Shown here piece after piece: positions 1-10,838 of a stretch of 64,000 nt of DNA; positions within the stretch are counted from its first letter, which is position 1; the number at the start of each line of letters is the position of its first letter. A model generated the notes under the pieces. The model did not search any database and was not told where the DNA came from. It saw nothing but the letters and a program-made list of their open reading frames with translations. Both the position numbers and the translations under genes were made by a program. The DNA is taken from contig CAWFPR010000009.1 of NCBI GenBank assembly GCA_963817635.1, forward strand, positions 1 through 64,000, given 5' to 3'. The DNA comes from CAWFPR01 sp963817635 (GTDB taxonomy: Bacteria; Acidobacteriota; Vicinamibacteria; Vicinamibacterales; 2-12-FULL-66-21).

Positions 1-1
1 G

Positions 2-676
2 ATCGGGCAGGTCAGGGCCACCGAGGAGTACCTCGCCCGGGGCGGCGGGCACCCGAACGCGGACGAGGTCTTCGCTATCGACTGGGAGAACGATGTGGCC
101 CCCATCATCCGCGGGCTCCCGAGCGCAGCCGACGGGTTCGTCGCGAGCGGCATCGACGAGGTTCTGAGCGCCATCAAGCACCCTCCCCTCCGTCCTCGAA
201 CACCGAGCAGCGCGACGCCATCCGCAGGATCGTTGACGCCGCGGTCTCCGACCTCGACAGCGCCGCTCCGGGGGATCCGTTCGTTCCGTGGCGCAGTAAG
301 GATCAGGAGGCCATCTACAAGCCCGGCGGGATGCTCACCGATCTGGGTCACCGTCGTCTTCCCCGTGGACGAGGGGTCGAGTCTCCTCCACGACGTCGTG
401 GTCGACGACGTCGTCCGCGTGAGGCTAATCACCCACTTCGGGCTGAGGGACGCGGCTGACAAGCCGCCCGAGGTTGTGCGGGCATGGAGGGCGCTCCTCC
501 GAGAGCAGCGCGTCCTCATCGGCGACATGGAGTTTGAGCCGACCCCCTCGCGCCGCCTCCAGTACACGGACGAGCAGCACGTCTCTCGAGCCGGGCTGCA
601 GGCTCTCCTCGTGGAGCGCGCCCTGCAGGTCGTCACCTTCCTGCGCGCGCACCCTGAACTCCGCGCCTTCGACTAG
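2..676 (+). pseudogene. Unrecognised protein, 5'-truncated by window edge, two frame changes
   Basis: The reading frame is already open at the left edge, so the gene starts outside the window. Codons run in one frame to about 190, in another to about 345, where the stretch EAIYKPGGMLTDL reads well, and then in the first frame again to the stop at 674-676. The C-terminal third is charged and helix-like, for example QYTDEQHVSRAGLQALLVER. I do not recognise a family. The two compensating frame changes could be sequencing indels or decay, and the same pattern is seen in its neighbours up to 10.7 kb. Confidence 0.4.
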
Positions 677-718
677 GGTTGGGGCCTCGCATCGGGCTCC
701 CGACGCGAGGCGGCGATC

Positions 719-991
719 CTAGCGTGGGGGCCAGCGGAGAGGCGTGGGTCTCGACGGCCGCACCCCGTGGGCCCCCAAGACCCCGCACCCCGACCGCCGC
801 GCCGGGAAAGACAATCCAACCGAAGCCCGGGACAGGAGGGTGCCGTGGGCAGAAGCGCGGCCGGTTTGTCCGGCGCGCTTCCCGATCAGCTCTACCTCTG
901 CGTCGTCCGCGTACTGATAGCGGTCCGCCCAACAGCCGACCTCGGCGAGCGGGAACCGAAGGCGGAAGGCGGGAACGCTGGACCCGCTCAC
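719..991 (-). CDS. Short unrecognised ORF overlapping the UDG stop
   Basis: A GTG codon at 991 overlaps the stop codon of the upstream uracil-DNA glycosylase gene in a GTGA arrangement, which is typical of translationally coupled genes. The first 35 or so residues look protein-like, with motifs such as FPLAEVGCWADRYQY and DDAEVELIG. The rest is Arg/Pro/Gly-rich and resembles an out-of-frame read, so the true 3' end is probably lost to a frame change. No family is recognised. Confidence 0.35.
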   Translation of the reverse strand: MSGSSVPAFRLRFPLAEVGCWADRYQYADDAEVELIGKRAGQTGRASAHGTLLSRASVGLSFPARRSGCGVLGAHGVRPSRPTPLRWPPR

Positions 992-1560
992 TCGCCCGAC
1001 CCACTCACGTGCACCGAGGCAAGTTGCCGCGCACGCCTGAGGTCCTCAACGAGCCGCCGCATCTCAGGTCCATCGAGTCCTCGACGGAGAACATAGGCCG
1101 GGTGAAGCGTCGGGACGACAGGACCCCAGATGCTGGGAAGTTCGGTGCCCGGTTCACCCTTCGTGACCGGATAGGCACGCCGTCCGGTCAGGGCTCGGAC
1201 AGCCGTTGCGCCGAGGGCGACGATCACCGCACGGGGATGCGTCCTGATCTCGTCGACGAACCGTCGGTGGCAAGCAGCGATGGCGTCCGGCGACGGCGCT
1301 CGGACCCTCGGATTGGCAGGGTTGTACGGACGGCACGCAACCGAGTTGACGACGTAGAGGTCCGCCTCGTTGAGGTCCGCCTCGGCCACAGCGGGCCACA
1401 GCACCTTTGTGCCTGCTGTGCCGACGAAAGGCATCCCCTCGTCGATCTCGGTCGCGCCCGGAGCCTCGCCGACGAGCACGATGCGGCTGGCAGGGTTGCC
1501 CCGCGAGCCGATGGCCACGCCCTGGTACGGACAGCCGGGGCAGGGGTCGATGAACGACAT
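988..1560 (-). CDS. Uracil-DNA glycosylase, family 4-like (Fe-S)
   Basis: This 190-residue protein would remove uracil from DNA at the start of base excision repair. Motif 1 is seen as GEAPG at residues 31-35, followed by an acidic residue and PFVG at 44-47. The second active-site motif is LHPAYVLR, with the conserved His at 153. Cysteines 7 and 10 (CPGC), 76 and 97 sit roughly where family 4 enzymes ligate a 4Fe-4S cluster, although the last spacing is a little longer than usual. I chose the ATG at 1560 because the conserved domain begins immediately after it and the upstream reading is low-complexity. It is the only gene in the first 10 kb that reads without a frame change. Related family 5 enzymes are an alternative. 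Confidence 0.85.
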   Translation of the reverse strand: MSFIDPCPGCPYQGVAIGSRGNPASRIVLVGEAPGATEIDEGMPFVGTAGTKVLWPAVAEADLNEADLYVVNSVACRPYNPANPRVRAPSPDAIAACHRRFVDEIRTHPRAVIVALGATAVRALTGRRAYPVTKGEPGTELPSIWGPVVPTLHPAYVLRRGLDGPEMRRLVEDLRRARQLASVHVSGSGE

Positions 1561-1839
1561 GGCGCCAGCGTAACGCCGCCATGGCGCCCGGTCAGCGGCG
1601 AGGCCAGGTTGGGGAAGCTCGGGGCATGTGGGCCGTTGTATGCGAGCACGGAGCCCGAGATCGAACCTCCGCGCATGGAAGCGCACTTGTCCCCATCCGT
1701 GCTCCCTCGACGTGCCCGCTGCGCCTTCCGACGCCCCGCTTTGGGGCAACCCGAGAGACATCAGGACGGAGCCTGAAGCCCCTGGCGCCTCGGGGAACTC
1801 GTCGAGTCCGCTGCTGCCAGCCAAGATGCCGATCGCGGC

Positions 1840-2215
1840 CGACAGGTTCGCCAGCGTAATCCGGTACCGGAGCAGAACATGCACGCCGACAACCGTGCCG
1901 CCGATCCCACCGCCGGATGCTTTTCGCTGCTGGCGCCGATCGAGATGTTCTGGAGCGAAGTGCCGAGCGTTCGCGGAACAACGGAGACTGCCTCCCACCC
2001 CATGCGGCCGAGCATGCGAACGGGCTCGATGTCGAACTCGTCGGCGATCTCCTGCTCGTCATGGATCGAGTCCACCGCCACGTAGACGGAGCGGTACAAG
2101 AAGGCGTCAGCGCCGCCGGCGACCGTGGCTGCGACCTGCTCGTACTCGTCGTCAAAGATTTCCTGCCGGATCGCGAGGAGTTCCTGTTGGGCCTCGGCGA
2201 CCTCGGGCTGGCACG
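1840..2215 (-). pseudogene. Hypothetical protein fragment with GWEAVSVVP motif
   Basis: Coding sense is seen on the minus strand from about 2215 in a helical stretch (EVAEAQQELLAIRQEIFDDE). It continues through YRSVYVAVDS and LGRMGWEAVSVVP to about 1915, and changes frame into GIGGTVVGVHVLLRYRITL. The GWEAVSVVP motif resembles small DUF4177-like proteins, but that is only a resemblance. No start codon in frame can be assigned with confidence. It lies upstream of the uracil-DNA glycosylase and may have been cotranscribed with it. Confidence 0.35.
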
Positions 2216-2526
2216 TTGGCGCTCACTGGTCGCGCTCTCCTGCGCCTCTCGCTTGTCACGGCAGGCGACGCTCACTCCTCGGGCCCGATGATCCCCGTTG
2301 ATGTTCCGCACGTGCTGCAGTTCGCCATTTCCTGCCCTCCCCGCGCCGACTCCGCTTCCCAAGCCAATGGAATGAAGGGTATCGCCGCCAATCCGATCGA
2401 CGACGTGTCCCTTTCTTCGGGGCCTTCAGCGGACCGTCGAACCGGGTCGGGACGACCCGCTCGTGTGTTCGATAAGTCAGTCTTCCCGGGACCACGACTC
2501 AGTAAGCCCACGCGAACGACGTAGTC

Positions 2527-2775
2527 GGACCCGTACGCGTTGCATGGACGCATCCGGCCGCACCCACGGAGGCAGGTCGCATCAGTGACAGGACGCAACT
2601 CATCGGCGTTGCAGCCACGACCGTCGACGCCGACCTCCTGATCCACGACGAGGAGGACGTGGCGAACCCGCAGATCATCCAGCAGTTCGAGAGCCGCATC
2701 GACGCCAGCCTATTCAAGTGGAAGTTCTGGATCAGCACGCTGTCGAGCTCGCGTAGCGGCCCGTTGCGACGCCGA
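2527..2775 (+). pseudogene. Unrecognised coding fragment
   Basis: One plus-strand frame gives a plausible protein stretch, with segments TQLIGVAATTVDADLLIHD and QIIQQFESRIDASLFKWKF. It has no clear start, and the frame degrades to Arg-rich sequence after about 2760. It points toward the convergent TIGR04141 gene. No family is recognised; it is listed because its amino-acid composition differs from the antisense noise around it. Confidence 0.25.
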
Positions 2776-2781
2776 ATCCGA

Positions 2782-4361
2782 CTATGCGTACGCAATTCCG
2801 ACGAACGCGACGCGGTAGTCGAGAGTTGCGGTCAAGAACCTATGGGCCTGCCAGAGATTCAGGCGACTGAAGAAGGGCAGCTTGCCCGGCAGCTCGGCGG
2901 CGTTGCTTGCGACGACCGCGTAGACGACCGTCTTCGATCGCGCCTCGTACGGCCCGCGGAGTAGCGCGCCGCCAACGCGGCCATCGGTGTCCATGTGGGC
3001 TGCAGCCGCCTCCCTGACCGCGGCGTCAACTTCTTCGAGCGCCTCAGCCGAGATGCGGCCCTGCGCGAACAGGTGACGCAGCGTTGCCGACTGCGTCTTG
3101 CGCTTCACATGGATCAGGTCGCCCGACGCGCTGACAAGGTCCGCCACCTCAATCGAAGTGCCCCCGATCGAGACCAGTTTGCGGTCGAGCAAGGCCAGGC
3201 CAGCCTCGGCTGCGGCACGCTCGTTGTACGCCCGCTCCTCCTCGCCCTCGATGGCGGCGGGCAAGGCCAGGGTCCCCGTGGGGATGGAGGCGACGCCGCC
3301 GTCAATACGTTCGACGAAGCTCGGATCGAGCTCAAACCAGTCCCCCTCGGACAGCAGGTAGGTGCGGCCGCGGAGGTGTGTTTCGTAGACGAGACACCTG
3401 TAGATCGACCAGTCGCGTTCTGTCCCCGTGCTTGCGCCGACTAAGCGAACTGTGTGGCTGCGGAGGTCACGTAGCGTGAGCGTGTTTGGATCGACTCGTT
3501 GTCGATAGTCCTGGAGGTCCATCTCGTCGTGAGCATCGGCGTGGCGCTCCCGAAAGTAGAGAAAACCCCCGACGTCCTCATAGACGATCGGTTCGGGCGG
3601 AGCTAGATAGACATCTGACGGTATCCGTCCCAGTACCGCTGCGAGCAAGTCGTTATCAAGTTCCCGACGCAGCACGGGGTCACTTACCGCCAGTACCGAG
3701 TCGACAAAGCCAAAGGCGAGCTTGTAGGTGTCGCCGTCGGCGCTCTGTCTCGATTTCGCCAAGGAGGTCAGGAAGGTCAGGGACGGCGATCGGAACGGTC
3801 AACGAGAAAGCGGTCCCGCCCGTCAACTCTGTCCCCCATGCCGCGTGATCACGGGGCGCACCCTGGTGACGTCTCGGAGATGTCCCGCGTGTCGTCGATC
3901 GTGAACGCGCCACGCCCCGTTCGCCTGCTCACTTGCTTCACAGTGCGGACGACGACGTCTTCGTATACGCGACTGCCGACAGATCGAAGCTGCTCGGCGT
4001 CGACCAGATTGAGGACCGTCTTCAGGCCGAATTCTGGGCTCGGCGTAATCCTCGTTGACGAACAGGTGCCCCGTGCCAAATGTCAGAACCCAGAGTCGGC
4101 CGTCCCGGGAAAGAACGAGGATTGCTCCGTTTAGCGCCGTCGTGATGCTGGGGAGCGGTCGCCGCGGCCTCTTCGACCAATGGCACCCACGCGGGCGCGT
4201 GCGGGAGGGGCATCCGGATCGACGATGAAGACTCGCGCATCAGGTCCGAGGCCAGGGTCGCTCGCAAGCTCCTGCAATCGCTCCATCCGGAGGGCTGCTT
4301 CAACGGTGGCGCCCGCCCTGAGGCGCAGTACGCGCAATCGGCGCTTAGGCTCGCTTCTCAT
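2782..4361 (-). pseudogene. TIGR04141/DUF6119 family protein, broken by frame changes
   Basis: Reading across frames on the minus strand recovers most of a sporadically distributed TIGR04141 (DUF6119) protein. It has an N-terminal part starting at 4361, then a beta-rich section (RDGRLWVLTFGTGHL), then FGLKTVLNLVDAEQLRSV and VKQVSRRTGRGAFTID, then GTELTGGTAFSLTVPI. A clean final frame runs from 3762 to 2782 and contains GFLYFRERHADAH, DLQDYRQRVD and YLLSEGDWFELD. At least three frame changes are needed, near 4130, 3850 and 3760. The biochemical role of the family is not established; members are scattered and often found in accessory regions. The intact 326-residue C-terminal frame is firm, while the boundaries upstream are approximate. 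Confidence 0.7.
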
Positions 4362-4456
4362 TCACAGTCCCCCCACCCGGGCCAGCTGCTCGTGACACCA
4401 AAGGTGTCAATGTGCGGTCATAGGGTACGACCACAAAGGAGCGGTTGATGGTTATA

Positions 4457-4655
4457 CCGGAAGCTAGACGAGCAGCAGCTCGCTCAGAAGGTTCGTTGGG
4501 AGGGTGGCCTCCTTTCAGCCCTTGAGTACGGGCTCAGAGCCGACGACATCGGTGATCCAGAGTTGGCCGCGCTGTGGGCGCAACTCGAGCGGAGTCATCG
4601 TGAGATTGCGCCACTGATCGTCGCGGCGAGCCGCCGACTCAACGTGGCCGCATAG
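4457..4655 (+). CDS. Small unrecognised protein
   Basis: A plus-strand frame ending at TAG 4653-4655 reads LDEQQLAQKVRWEGGLLSAL and then ALWAQLERSHREIAPLIVAA, a helical, soluble-looking peptide of about 65 residues. The nearest ATG (4449) is out of frame with it, so a one-base error near 4455 probably hides the start. It follows the divergent TIGR04141 gene. No family is recognised. Confidence 0.35.
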
Positions 4656-4813
4656 CCCGGTGGACTGCGCGCCTGGCTCTTGCTGCGCGATGCGGCTGCC
4701 GCGGCGAGCTCCCGACCGAGCTTGGTCCGTCAAGTCAGCGGCGCGGGCGTCGCTCCCGCGGGACGAACCGCGGGCAGGCAATCGATCTAAGCCGTCGCGC
4801 CCCGGGGAACACG

Positions 4814-5478
4814 ATGCACGTTGACTCAGCCGTCTTCGTCGGACTCGCCGGCATTCTGATCGGCGCCGCACTGTCAGAGGTTCGAGTGTGGCTTGCGGAG
4901 CGGCGGGCAACGCGTCGAGCCACACAAGCGGCAATCGCCGCGTGGCATCGGGATCGCCTGAGAGCCACCCGCATGGCGCTTCGTCGCCAGCTCGCGCAGC
5001 TTGAGGCGGTCACGCTCGGTGATCTCGAGACGAGTCATCGACACGAGCTGGCGATCGAGGGGCTCGACTTCGACATCGCGCTTGTCGGGGACGACACGGC
5101 AATCCGCGCCTGGCAGAACGTGGTCTTCGAGCTGCGAGACCGCTTCGGTCTCGCGGCCTCCCACCGGACTACGTCGTGCGTTCGGCCCGCGCCATGGACC
5201 GGGTGTTCACCGCGCTTGACAAGCAGGAGGAACGGCTGCTGTTCGGGGCCCCGCTCACCAAGGTGGATCCAGCCGTTGCGCCGGAGCTGTTTGCCCCGGA
5301 GTCACTCCTCGCCCGAGCCAACCTACCGTGGCGTTTGCCAAGGTGGAGCGCGGTCGTGGCGAGGTGGCTGATGGACCTCATGATCTGGCTCGACGCGCGG
5401 GTCGGGGCCAAGCATCGTCTCATTGACGCCGCGGCGGGCGGCAAGCGCAACGGCGGGTCGGCCGGCCGTTCACGCTAA
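4814..5478 (+). CDS. Membrane-anchored hypothetical protein, one frameshift
   Basis: It begins with ATG at 4814 and an N-terminal hydrophobic helix (AVFVGLAGILIGAALSEVRV), followed by an Arg/Ala-rich helical region. This layout resembles small single-pass proteins with a cytoplasmic coiled domain. The frame changes near 5165 and continues as RAMDRVFTALDKQEERLL to the stop at 5476-5478. The total would be about 220 residues. No function can be assigned. The frameshift is probably a consensus error because both halves have consistent composition. Confidence 0.5.
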
Positions 5479-5662
5479 TCCCCCTTTGGGCAATCGCCGC
5501 TGCCGAGACCGGCGCCGGCAATCTCGCGGCAGTCCAGCCGGCGCGCCGCGGGCAGGACCAATGGCGTTGTCTGCGCGACTACCGACCAATGGGAATGGCG
5601 TCTGAGTGACCACAGGATGGCTGTGGCGTCCGCAGAGTGTTCATCGACTTCCGAGGTGCCTT

Positions 5663-6140
5663 GTGAGGCAATCCATTCTCGCCATCGTCAGCATCGTCGC
5701 GGGCTGGGCTCTTTGCGACTGCGCTCGCTGTGGTCCTCCACATGGCCGGGCTGAACATACCAGCCGCGCTCGCCACGACGTGGTCGCAGTACACCACGTA
5801 CGGTGGGGCGGAGGTGCTCATCTACACCGTCGGCTTCAGCTGGGCGATGTACCAGGTGCTCGCCCGGCGCTTTCTGGAGCGGACGGTCGACACGCGACCC
5901 TGGCTTGAGCGACTTCCGTCGTCAGTCCGCCACCCGAGTGTGATCGGCTTGGTGATCGCGTGGATCGCGGGCGTGTTCACGGTGATCCTTTACCCGGTCG
6001 CGATCTACATGACGTGGCGCTTCTACGTCGAATGGCGGGGTGCGGAATTGAAGGTCTGCCCGCGATGTGCCGAACGGGTCAAGTCAGCCGCGCTCGCATG
6101 CCGATATTGCTCGCAGCCCTTCCCGTCAGCGACCGCCTGA
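5663..6140 (+). CDS. Multi-pass membrane protein with C-terminal zinc ribbon, one frameshift
   Basis: A GTG at 5663 opens a hydrophobic helix (QSILAIVSIVAGWAL) whose second half lies in another frame after about 5715. The remainder continues cleanly from 5730. Further membrane segments include VLIYTVGFSWAMYQV and VIGLVIAWIAGVFTVILYPV. The C-terminus holds two pairs of cysteines, CPRC and CRYC, spaced as in a rubredoxin-like zinc ribbon. It is probably an inner-membrane protein with a cytoplasmic metal-binding tail. Function unknown. Confidence 0.5.
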
Positions 6141-6169
6141 CGTAAGCGCACCCCGAGGGGAAAGGGTAA

Positions 6170-6870
6170 ATGTCGCGCGCAAGTGCACTCACGCTCGCCC
6201 TCGATCGGTGGGGACGAGCCGCAGCCTCGCTCGTCATCGCCATGATCGTCGCATCGTGCGCCGCTGCACCGCCGGTGACCCTTAGCCCGCGAGAACCCTC
6301 GCCGACCCCGCCAATCACGTTCGCCACCGCGGTGCTCACCCACACCGACCCCGGCGCCCTACGGTGGCACCAGTGCCCGCGATGGGTGATGAGGAACGCG
6401 CCAACATGGCGGACTGGCTTCGGCAGCTCAACGCCGTCGACTCGGATGTGGCTCGTACCCTCGCTCAGGCGGTCACGGCTTACAACAGCGGCGATCTCGG
6501 GGCGACGTACGGTGCGCTCGGGCGCTGGTCGGACGCCCTGAAGCAGGCGCGCAATATCCGTTACACCCCGCCCGCTGGCCCGAGCAACCGACCGTGGGCG
6601 CCCGGCTGCTGGGGCCGCGTCGCCGCGCTCTACGACTCGGCGTACAAGTGGATGGGCACCGTCGCGCCCGAGCTGTCGATGGAGCTGCTCGCGGGTCCCT
6701 CGCGGAGCTTGGGGCCGGTCACAGACCCGGTGGAGGCGTTCATCGACATCGTCCTCAACTATCACCCTGCGTCCGCCGGCGACCTGACAGGAGATGCGAT
6801 AGAGGCCGCCTGCGAGCCGGCGCCCGGTTTGGCCCCGCAGCTTCCGTGCGCCGGCTGGCGAGGTCAGTGA
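6170..6870 (+). CDS. Predicted lipoprotein, one frameshift
   Basis: The N-terminus from ATG 6170 has a hydrophobic signal ending in a lipobox-like sequence (IVASCAAAP), so the mature protein should carry a lipidated Cys and sit on the outer face of a membrane. After a Pro-rich linker the frame changes near 6360. It continues through ERANMADWLRQLNAVDSD and YNSGDLGATYGALGRWSDAL to the stop at 6868-6870. The mature domain is helical and has no recognised family. It is close to the next gene at 6890 and may be cotranscribed. Confidence 0.5.
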
Positions 6871-6889
6871 GGGCTTCAGGGCTGGCCAG

Positions 6890-7415
6890 GTGACGGTCAT
6901 CGGCGGGTTCGCCTTCGCGCTCATTCAGAACGCAGGCACCCAGCCAACCATGCTCTTCCCGTTCACGCGGTTCCGCGATGGCCACGGAAAGCCCATCCAG
7001 GTGGGCTACGCGGGCTCCGTGGCGCGGATCGTGGCGCCGGGTGGCACGACAGGTGCGGCGATGGCTGGCAGCGATGGGCCGCCCACGAGCTGGAAGTCAG
7101 CCGCGATCGAGCCGGCCACCGACATTGCGCGAGGGCTCCTCACCACGCCGCTGACCCGTCGCCCGCAAAGGGTCTCTGGACCTCACTTGGGTTGGTCGCC
7201 ATCACGACCGGGTCCAACCCAGCCAACACCACGTGGTGCGGGTCGTGGGCGCAACGGCCGTTCGCGACGGCGTCGCGGTCGGCGGCTGGTCCGAGGACCG
7301 TGACTGTGCGCCGCCGCTCAGCACGTGGTCTGAGGCCGTTCGTCTCTATGGCCTGGCCGAGCCTCTCGACACTCTCTACGTTGAGCTCCTCGGCGCGTCT
7401 CCCGACGACTTCTGA
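6890..7415 (+). CDS. Hypothetical protein, two frame changes
   Basis: A GTG at 6890 starts TVIGGFAFALIQNAG, and the frame reads well to about 7150. It then passes through LVAITTGSNPANTT in a second frame and VRVVGATAVRDGVAVGGW in a third, stopping at 7413-7415. Both switches keep protein-like composition, so a single gene of about 175 residues is likely. The alternating beta and Gly-rich pattern suggests a small secreted or beta-propeller-like domain, but no family is recognised. Confidence 0.4.
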
Positions 7416-7958
7416 CCCACGCTCCCCACATTGGGTTCGCGGCATCGACAAGGACCACGGTCATCGCCATCCGTACGTCGAAAGGGTGGCTCACATCGGA
7501 AAGCCGACGGCGCCCACTGCACCGCTGCGGGTGGGGCCGAGGCCGTCCGGGCCTGCCACGACCCGCTCAGTGGCCGTGAGCTCCTGGTGGAGGATCACGG
7601 CGGCGCCTTCATCGCCAAGCGCCTGGAGCCAGTCCGATCGGCCTCATCCAACCAGGGCGGCGGCCGAACGGGCGGCTCGTAGACGACAGGCATACCGAGC
7701 TTGCCCGTCCTGCATCGAGCGTCGCCACGCCACCACTCGTTCCGTCGCAAGACGCGGCTCGGATCATCGTGCTGACCTTGTGTCCTGCGGGCCATCAACA
7801 CACCGGAACCGCCTGGTTGGGGCTGACCGAGCTTGGCTGCCTCATCGCCTCAATCGTGGGGCGCCACCAGGTTGAGCGTGGGCCCACGTCGGGGGACTGC
7901 GTCCAGGGACGGCGCATGTCGGTCGTCTTGTCGAAACCAAGATACGGGTCCCGTACGT
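7416..7958. other. Stretch without a confident gene
   Basis: About 540 bases contain only short frames. One plus-strand read (to 7682) has a protein-like patch, CHDPLSGRELLVEDHGGAF, which could be a remnant of a small gene. The remainder shows nothing I can support. Confidence 0.3.
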
Positions 7959-10732
7959 TCAAACGCCGAACCGTCGCTGACCGAACTTGGGAGGTGGTGG
8001 TGTGCTTCGCCCAGCCATCTGGGGTGGGTGCCGTCGATCGCGGCTACGACGTGCTGCTTCGTCCGGCTCGCCGCCAGGCACCAGGGCCATCCAGCAGACG
8101 AGGTGGATGTCGTCCTCGGCGATCACCGGCAACGGCTCCGGCGCCGGCGCAGGGCGAAGGCCCAGCTCGCGGACGAGCGTCAAGACGGCCGGCCTCGTCG
8201 ATGTCGCTCTGGCCGTTCGCCAGCACGTCGCGGAACATCCGCAAGATCCGGGCGCCGTACGGGGCCTCGATCGCGTCGATCGCCTCGTCGACGGCGTCCT
8301 GGCTCATGCCGGCCGGCGGCGGGGTGCGGCGCAGGAGGGCGGCCGCGTCCCGCATCGCCTTCGGGACCGGCGGCTGGAGGTTCGCGGGTCCTCGCCGCGC
8401 TTCCAGGAGTCGAGGATGTCCTGCTTCGCGACGGTCCAGGCACCATAGGCGGCGCGCCGCATGTCCTCGGGCAGGACCCGCACCGTGGTGGCATCGGCGC
8501 GTGCGCGGGCCAGAGCCGGTAAGCGTGTCGCCGACGATGACGGTCGGGTCCTCGAGCGCTCACGAAGCGGTACTGGACCAGCGGGTGGTCGCCGACCCGG
8601 GCGCAGAAGACGAAACCCTCCGCGCCGTCCCGCGCGGCCATGCCGCTCCCGGAACCCCAGGGAAGCGCCCGGATCTGCTCCGCGAGCCGCGGGTTCACGA
8701 GGGCCGCGCGAAGGTCCTGGCGGTACTCCTCGCCGCTGTGGGCGTCGCCGACTTCGCCGCCCGCTCGAACAGCGTCGCGTCCTCCTCGCGGATGCGTTCG
8801 ATCTCCTCGCGGGTCTGGGCGAAGACGAGGTCGCTCGTCCTGGACCCGGGCAGGATCTCGTCCTCGACGCCGATCGCGGACGGCCGCCTGGGCGATCTTG
8901 CGCCGGAGCCGTTCCTCGAGGCCGAGCAGGGCGTCGAGCGCCTCGTCGGGGAAGTAGCGTGCGGATGAACACCCGGTGCGTGGCGCGAGCCGATGCGGTC
9001 GATGCGGCCGTGGCGCTGCACGAGCCGCATCGGGTTCCAGGGCAGGTCGTAGTTGATGATGTGCCGGGCCTGCTGGAGGTTGACGCCCTCGGCGAGGACG
9101 TCGGTCGGTCACGAGGATGTCGAAGCGGTCCGCGTCGCGGCCCGGAGGCGCCTCGCTGGAGACCGGCGCGAACCCCCACACCGCGGAGTTGCGTCCGATC
9201 GTCGCGAGCGCGTCGTCGCCCGAGACCGCGGCGACCCGGCCCCGATAGGCGGCGAGCCGCGGGTCCTTCGCCGACCTGGTCCTCGAGGAACCCGTTGACC
9301 CAGGCGACGGTGTCGGCGAAGTAGCTGAAGACCAGCACCTTCCGCTTGTCGCGCTCGTCGTCCGGGCCGTACGCCTCGGCCGCGGCCTCGCTGGCGATCT
9401 TCGCGAGCTCGTCGGCGAGCCGCAGCAGCTTCGGGTCGTGGGCTCGATCGACGGACTCCGCCTCGGCCGCGAACGCGAGCAGGAGGTCCCGGTCGCTCGT
9501 GACGGCCTGCTCGGAGGGCGTCCGCGTCGAAGTCGGCGATCGGCGCGCCGGCCCCGCGCTTCACCGCGGACTCGACCGCGGCGCGGTACTCGCCGTCCGA
9601 CTCGCCGGTCAGCCACTCCGTCAGGGCCTCGGGTTCGGGGACCAGGCCGACGTCGAGGAAGGCGACGAACCCGTCGTGGCTCTGGGCCATCCGCCGGCAG
9701 GTCTGGGCGAACGCCGCGGCGCTCGACTCGAACCGCTTGAGGAGGCCGGACCGGAGGAGGCCCGCGAGATTCACCTCGCGCTGGACCTGCTCGCCGTCGG
9801 CATCGTCGGGCCGGTCGACGGTCCGGTACAGGGACGGGGTGTAGCGGGCGAGTCGGAGCGTCGGGGCGTCCGGCGCCATCCCGTGCTCGCACTCGTCGAG
9901 ATCGACGCAGTCGAGCGCGTGGGCGAAGCGCGTCGAAGAACCCCGGGAGCACCGCATCGAGGTCGTAGGTGACCGTGATCGGCTCGGGCTTCGGGAAGGT
10001 GATCGGGACCTCGACGCCGCCGATCGTCACCGTGTCGTGGGGGTAGTACTTCTTCACGAAGTGCCGCGTCCGGCGGACGGCGACCCCGTCGAGGACGTCG
10101 AACAGCTTGTCCGGCGAGAGGTCCTCGGGATCGGTCGCCATCGCCTCGGCGAAGTGGGTCTTGAGGCTCGGGATCCCGCTGGCCGCGAACTCGGCATCGT
10201 TGGAGATGAAGTAGCCGAGCAGGTAGAACAGGTCCCAGAGGCTGTTGTTCACCGGGGTCGCGGTCAGGAGGACGAGCTGCTTGGGCGGCGAGCCGGCGAG
10301 GAGCCGCCGGAGGACGCCGGCCCGCTGCGTCTCGGGGTTCCGGTAGGCGTGCGCCTCGTCGATCACGACCAGGGCGTAGTCGTTCGGGGCGTACCGCAGG
10401 CCCGTCCCGTTCGCGCCGGGGTTCAGGTTCGGGTCGGCGGTCAGCTCCTCGTAGGAGACCGACTCGACGCCGAGCTGATGGTCGGCGAGGAACTTGCGCC
10501 ACGGGCCGTCGCGCAGGGTCGCGGGGGTGATGAGGAGGACCCGCTGGCGGCGCTCGACGACCGCCTCGCGGATCAGCTCGCCCGCGATGAAGCTCTTGCC
10601 GAGCCCGACGCCGTCGGCCACGAGCACGCCGTGGTAGGCGTCGAGGATCCGCTTCGCCCGCCAGACCCCGTCCTGCTGGAAGGTCGTCAGGCGAAGGCCC
10701 GTCCCCTCCTGCCGCGCCTGGTCTCCGGCCAC
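7959..10732 (-). pseudogene. SNF2-like superfamily 2 helicase, N-terminally truncated and multiply frameshifted
   Basis: From 10732 the minus strand encodes a SNF2-type ATPase core: LTTFQQDGVWRA, the Walker A region GVGLGKSFIAG, VLLITPATLRDGPW, the DEAH box VVIDEAHAYRNP and the motif III-like LLTATPVNNSLWDLFYLL. The C-terminal helicase domain is recovered in other frames, as KVLVFSYFADTVAWVN, LVQRHGRIDRIGS and GLEERLRRKI. The tail ends near 7959 after EDDIHLVCWMALVPGG. About eight frame changes are needed. Relatives usually carry a longer N-terminal region, often a PLD-nuclease-like domain, before the ATPase. Here the coding sense stops abruptly at about 10730, where it meets a truncated DUF433 gene. 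Such helicases are often found in mobile and defence regions. Whether it is dead or just badly sequenced cannot be told from the sequence. Confidence 0.75.
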
Positions 10733-10838
10733 TGGCCACGAGGCCCACGATTGTGCCGACGGTCACACGCAGGCCGCGAATACAGGGCTTGCCGCCCATC
10801 ACATCGGGGTCGAGTGTGATTCTGGTCAGGGGCGTCAT
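10728..10838 (-). pseudogene. DUF433 antitoxin-like gene, truncated after about 37 codons
   Basis: The ATG at 10838 starts TRITLDPDVMGGKPCIRGLR and then VTVGTIVGLVASG, the highly conserved N-terminus of DUF433 proteins, which have a winged-helix-like fold and often pair with a PIN-domain toxin. The family normally runs about 75 residues with a second conserved half. That half is missing, and the sequence passes directly into helicase-coding DNA near 10728. No partner toxin is visible. The clean cut on both sides marks a recombination or assembly junction. Confidence 0.65.

Noticed and set aside
988..1998. Longer uracil-DNA glycosylase starting at 1998
   Set aside because: The extra 146 N-terminal residues belong partly to another broken gene and are not part of the family; the domain begins at the ATG at 1560.
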